NCBI RefSeq assembly: GCF_963853665.1
Contig: NZ_OY970459.1
Location: 3,596,001-3,660,000 of the forward strand
Length of the DNA: 64,000 nt
Reading direction: 5' to 3'
From: Mycobacterium decipiens
GTDB taxonomy: Bacteria; Actinomycetota; Actinomycetes; Mycobacteriales; Mycobacteriaceae
Position 1 is the first letter of the stretch, and each line of letters starts with the position of its first letter. Made by a program: the position numbers and the translations under genes. The notes under the pieces were generated by a model. That model was not told the origin of the DNA. It saw only the letters and a list, made by a program, of their open reading frames with translations, and searched no databases. Positions 61,201-64,000 of the stretch are shown here, one piece after another.

Positions 61201-61470
61201 CACTATGAGTTCATCGGCGACCGGCTCGAGCAACAGGTCCGCCTCACCGACCAGCGTCGCCAACTCGGGTTCGATCCCAGCGGCCGACACCAGCTCTTCG
61301 AGGGTCTGAAGCCAGGCGCTGCCCTGGCCACCGAACGCGACGGCGTACGGCTCACCAGCCATGAGGCGATCGACCAGAGCATGGGTGTCGCCGGCAAGCG
61401 GGAGCTGCCCCTCATGCGGGCTATCCCCGCCGCGATCAGCGGACACCCGGTCGTGCTCGTGGATCGTCAC
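52207..61470 (-). CDS. fas: Type I fatty acid synthase, single multidomain chain
   Basis: 3,087-residue FAS I making C16-C18 and C24-C26 acyl-CoAs, which feed phospholipids and the FAS II mycolate pathway. Order: acetyl transferase with GHSQG (Ser157); FMN enoyl reductase barrel (ILLAGMTPTTVDAK); hotdog dehydratase (SGDHNPIHTD); malonyl/palmitoyl transferase with GHSVGEYTAL (Ser1446); ACP (ITDGASSRRNQLL, carrier Ser in DGAS); ketoreductase (VVTGASKGSIAASV); ketosynthase with Cys2738 in VAACATAAVS and His in ISKHDTSTL. The GTG at 61468-61470 follows GGGAGA and gives MTIHEHDRV; an upstream extension is rejected. The N-terminal linker carries about nine extra residues (EGQLPLAGD) compared with H37Rv as I recall it. 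Confidence 0.97.
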   Translation of the reverse strand: MTIHEHDRVSADRGGDSPHEGQLPLAGDTHALVDRLMAGEPYAVAFGGQGSAWLQTLEELVSAAGIEPELATLVGEADLLLEPVADELIVVRPIGFEPLQWVRELAAEDPVPSDKHLTSAAVSVPGVLLTQIAATRALARQGMDLMATPPVALAGHSQGVLAVEALKAGGARDVELFALAQLIGAAGTLVARRRGISVLGDRAPMVSVTNADPERIGRLLDEFAQDVRTVLPPVLSIRNGRRSVVITGTPEQLSRFELYCQQIAEKEAADRKNKVRGGDVFAPVFDPVQVEVGFHTPRLADGIDIVGGWAQRLGLDVTLARDLAESILVRRVDWVEEITRVHEAGARWILDLGPGDILTRLTAPVIRGLGVGIVPAATRGGQRNLFTVGAIPEVARPWSSYAPTVVRLPDGRVKLSTKFTRLTGRSPILLAGMTPTTVDAKIVAAASNAGHWAELAGGGQVTEEIFHDRIEQLAGLLEPGRTYQFNALFLDPYLWKLQVGGKRLVQKARQSGAAIDGVVVSAGIPDLEEAVELIGELGDIGISHVVFKPGTIEQIRSVIRIATEVPTKPVIMHVEGGRAGGHHSWEDLDDLLLATYSELRSRANITVCVGGGIGTPARAAEYLSGRWAQAYGFPLMPIDGILVGTAAMATKESTTSPSVKRMLVETHGTDQWISAGKAQGGMASSRSQLGADIHEIDNTASRCGRLLDEVAGDAEAVAARRDEIVAALDRTAKPYFGDVAEMTYLRWLRRYVELTIGEGTSTADTASPGSPWLADTWRDRFEQMLQRAEARLHPKDFGPIETVFTDGALLENPDQAIGTLLAHYPDAETVQLHPADVPFFVTLCKTLGKPVNFVPVIDKDVRRWWRSDSLWQAHDARYDADQVCIIPGTASVAGITRMDEPVGELLDRFERAAIDEVLATGAEPQDVTSRRRGRADVCGALAVVLDAPDVRWCGRTATNPVHRIADPADWQVHDGPENPRATHSSTGARLQTQGGDVVLSVPVSGTWVDIRFTLPANTADGGTPVISTEDATTAMRSVLAIAAGVAGPESLPPVANGTATLAVDWDPERVADHTGVTATFGEPLAPSLTTVPDALVGPCWPAVFAAIGSAVADTGDPVVEGLLSLVHLDHAARVIGRLPTVPAQLTVTATASNAVDTDMGRVVPVSVTVSGSDGAVIVTMQERFAILGRTGAAELVEPMRAGGAVSENATDTPRRRRRDVTITAPVDMRPFAVVSGDHNPIHTDRAAALLAGLESPIVHGMWLSAAAQHAVTATDGQARPPARLVGWTARFLGMVRPGDEVNFRVERVGIDQGAEVLEVAARIGSDLVMSASARLAAPKTVYAFPGQGIQHKGMGMEVRARSKAARKVWDTADKFTRETLGFSVLHVVRDNPTSIIASGVHYHHPDGVLYLTQFTQVAMATVAAAQVAEMREQGAFVEDAIACGHSVGEYTALACVTGIYELEALLEMVFHRGSKMHDIVERDELGRSNYRLAAIRPSQIDLPDADVPAFVAGIAESTGEFLEIVNFNLRGSQYAIAGTVRGLEALEAEVERRRELAGGRRSFILVPGIDVPFHSRVLRVGVADFRRSLDRVMPRDADPDLIIGRYIPNLVPRLFTLDRDFIQEIRDLVPAEPLDEILADYDTWLRERPHEMARTVFIELLAWQFASPVRWIETQDLLFIEEAAGGLGVERFVEIGVKTSPTVAGLATNTLKLPEYAHSTVEVLNAERDAAVLFATDTDPEPELQDESAPAAEAAAPDAAPAVDVAPAVAPAGAGAPSGAARPDDLAFDAADATLALIALSAKMRIDQIEELDSIESITDGASSRRNQLLVDLGSELNLGAIDGAAESDLAGLRSQVTKLARTYKPYGPVLSDAINDQLRTVLGPSGKRPGAIADRVKKTWELGDGWAKHVTVEVALGTREGTSVRGDALGHLHEGALADAASVDKVVDAAVASVAARRGVAVALPASGGGGGATVDAAALSEFTQQITGRDGVLASAARLVLGQLGLDDPVSASPAATDAELIDLVTAELGADWPRLVAPVFDGKKAVVFDDRWASAREDLVKLWLTDEGEIDAGWSHLSERFEGAGHVVATQATWWQGKSLAAGRHIHASLYGRIAAGAENPNPGPYGGEIAVVTGASKGSIAASVVARLLDGGGTVIATTSKLDEQRLTFYRTLYRDHARYGAALWVVAANMASYSDIDALVEWVGTEQTESLGPQSIHIKDAQTPTLLFPFAAPRVVGDLSEAGSRAEMEMKVLLWAVERLIGGLSTIGAERDIASRLHVVLPGSPNRGMFGGDGAYGEAKSALDAVVSRWHAESSWAARVSLAHALIGWTRGTGLMGHNDAIVSAVEEAGVTTYSTDEMAAMLLDLCDVESRVAAASSPIKADLTGGLAEANLDMAELAAKAREQMSADSAVHDDAETTGAEGIIDALPSPPRGDRPAPPPEWDDLDVDPADLAVIVGGAEIGPYGSSRTRFEMEVENQLSAAGVLELAWTTGLIRWEDDPQPGWYDTGSGELVDESELVERYHDTVVDRVGVREFVDDGAIDPDHASPLLVSVFLDKDFSFVVSSEADARAFAEFDPEHTVIRPVPDSSDWQVIRKAGTEIRVPRKTKLSRVVGGQIPTGFDPTVWGISPDMASSIDRLAVWNIVATVDAFLSSGFSPAEVMRYVHPSLVANTQGTGMGGGTSMQTMYHGNLLGRNKPNDIFQEVLPNIIAAHVVQSYVGSYGAMIHPVAACATAAVSVEEGVDKIRLGKAQLVVAGGLDDLTLEGIIGFGDMAATADTSMMRGRGIHDSKFSRPNDRRRLGFVEAQGGGTILLARGDLALKMGLPVLAVVAFAQSFGDGVHTSIPAPGLGALGAGRGGKDSPLARALAKLGVAADDVAVISKHDTSTLANDPNETELHERLADALGRSEGAPLFVVSQKSLTGHAKGGAAVFQMMGLCQMLRDGVVPPNRSLDCVDDELAGSAHFVWVRETLRLGGKFPLKAGMLTSLGFGHVSGLVALVHPQAFIASLDPAQRADYQRRANTRLLAGQRRLAAAIAGGAPMYQRPADRRFDHHAPEKPQEAAMLLDPAARLGDGEAYIG

Positions 61471-62018
61471 GTTGTCTCCCTGTGTGCGTCTGTACGTGTT
61501 CGTGCGGCGGGTCATCGCCGCCGTGCGGGTCCTGCCGATTCCGGGCCGATTTCAGGCCGATCCCGGTTGATTCCGCATCGAATCGCCGCCGAAAATCGTC
61601 TGACCGGTGTGTTGTCGGTCGGCCGGCCCGTGGATCGAGCGGCGCGACGGACTGCATCGGCCATATAAGAGTGGCATAAGGAGCGGTCCACTTTTTTTAC
61701 GCTGATTGGTTACTGGCGAGTTCTACGCACGGGTAACCGTGTCGTGGGTAACACCGCGTTTGATCGTCGGCGCGGGGATCCACAACAAAGCTCCTGCATG
61801 CAGGTGGTTACGGCTGAGTAGCTATAACTGCGCTGATCAAGGCAGTTTTGTTATCAAATCGTTATGTTAAAATTAACCGCTGCGGCGGGGGCGTGACGAT
61901 GTGCCGACCGTGGCGCCGCGCAATCGGTCGCGTTTGGCCCGGAACTGGCAATGCCGCGCAGCGAGCGAACGAGTGTTTGCTGGAGTGCAGCGCGCGGCGG
62001 GCCTGACCGGGCAGCGGG
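61471..62018. promoter_or_regulatory. 548-bp fas upstream region with repeated GGTTAC/GTAACC elements
   Basis: No gene is evident. GGTTAC (61708-61713) faces GTAACC (61733-61738) as an inverted pair. GGGTAAC occurs at 61731-61737 and again at 61746-61752 (15-base period), and another GGTTAC is at 61806-61811. These are candidates for FasR or another acyl-CoA-sensing regulator acting on fas. An unusually AT-rich patch (about 61815-61876, with TTATCAAATCGTTATG) may hold the promoter, but I could not fix a -35/-10 pair. The stretch 61877-62018 shows nothing recognisable beyond GC-rich sequence. Confidence 0.4.
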
Positions 62019-62741
62019 CTAGGCCCACTGCCCGAATTGGGGCTTGAGGATTTCGTTGACGTCCACCCCGACCCCACCAACCGAGCGCTTGTCGATCTCT
62101 ACCTGGTGCAGGTGTGCGGCCGGGTGGGCGTACCCCTTGGGCGAGCCCCAGTTGTGCTGCCAGAAGTAGGAGCCCAAGCCGTCGCGCAGCGCCCAATCGA
62201 TGGTTTTCGAGTTGGCGTATACCCCGGTCCGCTGGTGTCCGACTACCGACTCCCAGGACCGCAGATACGGAACGATCTGGTTCTTGTACTGCTCATATGA
62301 CGGGTTGTCGTCGATCGAGGCGTAGATGGGGGCGCTCGCCGGGCCGCCTGCGGCCGTGTGCAGCTGCAGCCCGCGCTGGGCATGCTGCAGGCCGGCGCCG
62401 GCACCGCCCAGCCAGTCGGCGGTGCTCCCCTTGCCGTACTGGTAGCACGACACGATCTTGAGTCCATTGCGGTTCAGGTCACGGGCCTCGGCGAGCTGCA
62501 TCGGCTTGCCGAGCATCCAGGCGCCGCCGGGCCGCCGATCCGACACGTATCGGATCGCACCCGCGGCGCCGGCCGCCCTGATCTGGCTGGCGGGGATGAC
62601 TCCGGCCGCGTAGTCCAACAAGGTGCCAAGTGAACCCGCCGACGCCGGTACGGCGCGCAACGCCGACGCCGCGACGCCGAGACCCAATAGGCCCGGCGTC
62701 GCCGCCGCGCATTTGAGCACATCACGCCGCGAAACCGCCAT
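62019..62741 (-). CDS. Tat-exported glycoside-hydrolase-like protein (DUF1906, Rv2525c type)
   Basis: 240 residues. A twin-arginine signal is clear: SRRDVLK at residues 4-10, a hydrophobic stretch (GLLGLGVAASALRAV) and a cleavage-type end PASA. The mature part is a DUF1906 TIM-barrel-like domain (IRYVSDRRPGG, IVSCYQYGKGS, PIYASIDDNPS, GVYANSKTIDWAL, YFWQHNWGSP). The homologue is a Tat substrate in M. tuberculosis linked to cell-wall integrity and beta-lactam susceptibility. A catalytic mechanism is not established. It precedes fas on the same strand, separated by 548 bases. Confidence 0.92.
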   Translation of the reverse strand: MAVSRRDVLKCAAATPGLLGLGVAASALRAVPASAGSLGTLLDYAAGVIPASQIRAAGAAGAIRYVSDRRPGGAWMLGKPMQLAEARDLNRNGLKIVSCYQYGKGSTADWLGGAGAGLQHAQRGLQLHTAAGGPASAPIYASIDDNPSYEQYKNQIVPYLRSWESVVGHQRTGVYANSKTIDWALRDGLGSYFWQHNWGSPKGYAHPAAHLHQVEIDKRSVGGVGVDVNEILKPQFGQWA

Positions 62742-62834
62742 ATGCCACAGGGTACGACAAAAGCCCCAGCTGACACACTGACTCCATTGGTCACATATAC
62801 ATCACGGTGACCCAACAACCGTCGTGGCCGAATC

Positions 62835-62877
62835 TTTGTTGTCACTATAAAGTTAGTAAAGTTACCCTCAACGAGGT
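62835..62877 (+). promoter_or_regulatory. Candidate promoter/operator for the Rieske oxygenase gene
   Basis: An AT-rich block in the 143-base divergent gap contains TATAAAG (62846-62852) and a direct repeat TAAAGTTA / TAAAGTTA (62848-62855 and 62857-62864). The ribosome-binding site GAGGT follows at 62873-62877. Exact -35/-10 assignment is unsure; the repeat could be a regulator site. Confidence 0.35.
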
Positions 62878-62884
62878 AGTTCCG

Positions 62885-64000
62885 ATGGATCACGACCAAC
62901 TCATCGACCTCACCCGCCGGGCCTTGAAACTGGCCCGCGACAAATCGACCGACCTCGCGCCCCAGCAGTACGCGGTCGACGCGCGGGACTACACCTCGCC
63001 GGAGCGACACAACCGCGACAAAGCCATGTTGATGTCCAGTCCACAACTGGTCGGTTACGTGTCGGAGCTGGCCAGTCCGGGCGCGTATTGCACCAAGACG
63101 GTGATGGGACGATCCATCCTGCTGACCAGAACGTCCGACGGATCAATCAAGGCGTTCGACAACGTCTGCTTGCACCGGCAGGCACCGGTGGTGACCGGGT
63201 GCGGCACCGCGAAGCGGTTCAGCTGCCCGTACCACGCCTGGACATACGACAACACCGGGCGACTGGTCGGGCTACCGGGCCGCGAAGGCTTCCCCGAGGT
63301 GGCCTCCAAGTCCGATGGGCTTACCGAACTTCCGGCGGCCGAACTCGCCGGGTTCCTTTGGGTGGCACTAGATCCCGGTGCCACCCTGGACGTCGCAGCA
63401 CACCTGGGGCCGCTGGCCGACGAGCTCGACTCGTGGGGGATCGCACGGTGGTCGCCGCTGGGCGAAAAGGTGCTCGACTCCCCAATCAATTGGAAGCTGG
63501 CGGTTGACACCTTCGCGGAGAACTACCACTTCGCTACCGTGCATCAGCAGACTTTTGCCACCATCGCCCGCAGCAACTGCACCGTTTTCGACTCATATGG
63601 TCCGCACCACCGGTTGATCTTCCCGCTCAACACGATCGTGGACCTCGACAACGTTTCCGAGGACCAGTGGGACCCGTTGCACAACATGGTCGTGATCTAC
63701 GCACTGTTCCCGAACATCGTGGTGTCGGTGACGATCGCCAACGGAGAGCTGTTCCGGATCTACCCGGGCGACCACCCGGGTAGGTCCATCACCGTTCATC
63801 AGAACTCGACGCCGCTGGACCTGTCCAACGATGCGGCCGCCGCCGGCGCCGCAGCCGTCTTCGACTACGCACATGCGACTGTGCGCGACGAGGACTACCG
63901 GCTGGCCGAGGGGCTGCAAGCGAACCTGACGGCCGGCATCCGCGACCAGTTGGTGTTCGGGCGCAACGAACCCGGGCTGCAGCATCGCCACCTCACGTGG
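62885..64000 (+). CDS. Rieske-type aromatic-ring-hydroxylating oxygenase alpha subunit (cut by window end)
   Basis: 372 codons are present without a stop. The Rieske [2Fe-2S] motif is CLH at 95-97 and CPYH at 114-117. The catalytic domain begins near 195 with INWKLAVDTFAENYHFATVHQ, giving mononuclear iron ligands H216 and H221. The family attacks aromatic, sterol or quaternary-amine substrates using O2 and an external reductase; the substrate cannot be told. The start is the ATG at 62885 with GAGGT 7 bases upstream. It is divergent from the Tat-exported protein gene. In H37Rv I recall vapBC17 and mrr here, so this gene marks an accessory difference. The reductase partner may lie beyond the right edge. 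Confidence 0.9.
   Translation, partial: MDHDQLIDLTRRALKLARDKSTDLAPQQYAVDARDYTSPERHNRDKAMLMSSPQLVGYVSELASPGAYCTKTVMGRSILLTRTSDGSIKAFDNVCLHRQAPVVTGCGTAKRFSCPYHAWTYDNTGRLVGLPGREGFPEVASKSDGLTELPAAELAGFLWVALDPGATLDVAAHLGPLADELDSWGIARWSPLGEKVLDSPINWKLAVDTFAENYHFATVHQQTFATIARSNCTVFDSYGPHHRLIFPLNTIVDLDNVSEDQWDPLHNMVVIYALFPNIVVSVTIANGELFRIYPGDHPGRSITVHQNSTPLDLSNDAAAAGAAAVFDYAHATVRDEDYRLAEGLQANLTAGIRDQLVFGRNEPGLQHRHLTW

Noticed and set aside
62742..62834. A -35/-10 pair for the Tat-exported protein (TATATG near the middle of the divergent gap)
   Set aside because: A TATATG hexamer exists on the minus strand, but no acceptable -35 lies 16-19 bases upstream, so I do not list it as a promoter.

Overview
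The window is high-GC mycobacterial chromosome. Gene order and protein sequences follow the Mycobacterium tuberculosis H37Rv segment Rv2462c (tig) to Rv2525c almost gene for gene, as far as I can compare from memory. It is not H37Rv. The insertion sequences, PE/PE_PGRS genes and toxin-antitoxin pairs that I recall interrupting that segment (IS6110 near plsB2, IS1081 near orn, PE_PGRS42/43, PE26, vapBC38, vapBC17) are absent, and other genes stand at two of those places. The best guess is a slow-growing Mycobacterium close to the tuberculosis complex. I cannot name the species from sequence alone. Rv numbers below are from memory and mark likely orthologues.

Layout. 1-8 kb: trigger factor 5' end, tRNA-Pro and tRNA-Gly, esterase lipP, a Nei-type DNA glycosylase, rpiB, a SigH-type thiol oxidoreductase, pepN, two small conserved genes and an HNH nuclease. 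8-11 kb: truncated haemoglobin glbO, alpha-glucosidase aglA and a membrane protein. 10.9-19.3 kb: a gdh operon (giant NAD-glutamate dehydrogenase), the ABC-F factor ettA and a second SSB-like gene. 19.3-20.8 kb: an accessory island with a strong hairpin, a 64-residue lipoprotein-like ORF and a fatty-acid-hydroxylase/sterol-desaturase family membrane enzyme. 20.8-27.8 kb: a translationally coupled lipid operon (plsB2-plsC-TGS-like acyltransferase) and lipQ.

28-42.4 kb: tRNA-Arg, echA14 and a nearly complete leucine/branched-chain acid catabolic locus. It comprises bkdABC (keto-acid dehydrogenase), fadE19 (isovaleryl-CoA dehydrogenase), accA1/accD1 (methylcrotonyl-CoA carboxylase), a MaoC-like hydratase, a CitE-like lyase, scoA/scoB and fadD35. 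The divergent TetR regulator (bkaR type) sits at one end. Two perfect palindromes of the same pattern, before bkaR and before scoA, look like its operators.

42.5-52 kb: an MmpS-like membrane protein, an MFS transporter, the mycolate reductase cmrA, a HerA-like ATPase, oligoribonuclease, tRNA-His, L,D-transpeptidase ldtB, tRNA-Lys, a DUF3618-like protein, bcp and an M20 peptidase. 52-61.5 kb: fas (type I fatty acid synthase, about 3,087 residues) followed by acpS, which activates its carrier domain. 62-64 kb: a Tat-exported DUF1906 protein (Rv2525c type) and, divergently, a Rieske oxygenase alpha subunit cut by the window end.

The window is dominated by core lipid and cell-wall metabolism with much translational coupling (4-bp ATGA/GTGA overlaps). 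I found no CRISPR array, transposase, prophage or rRNA.
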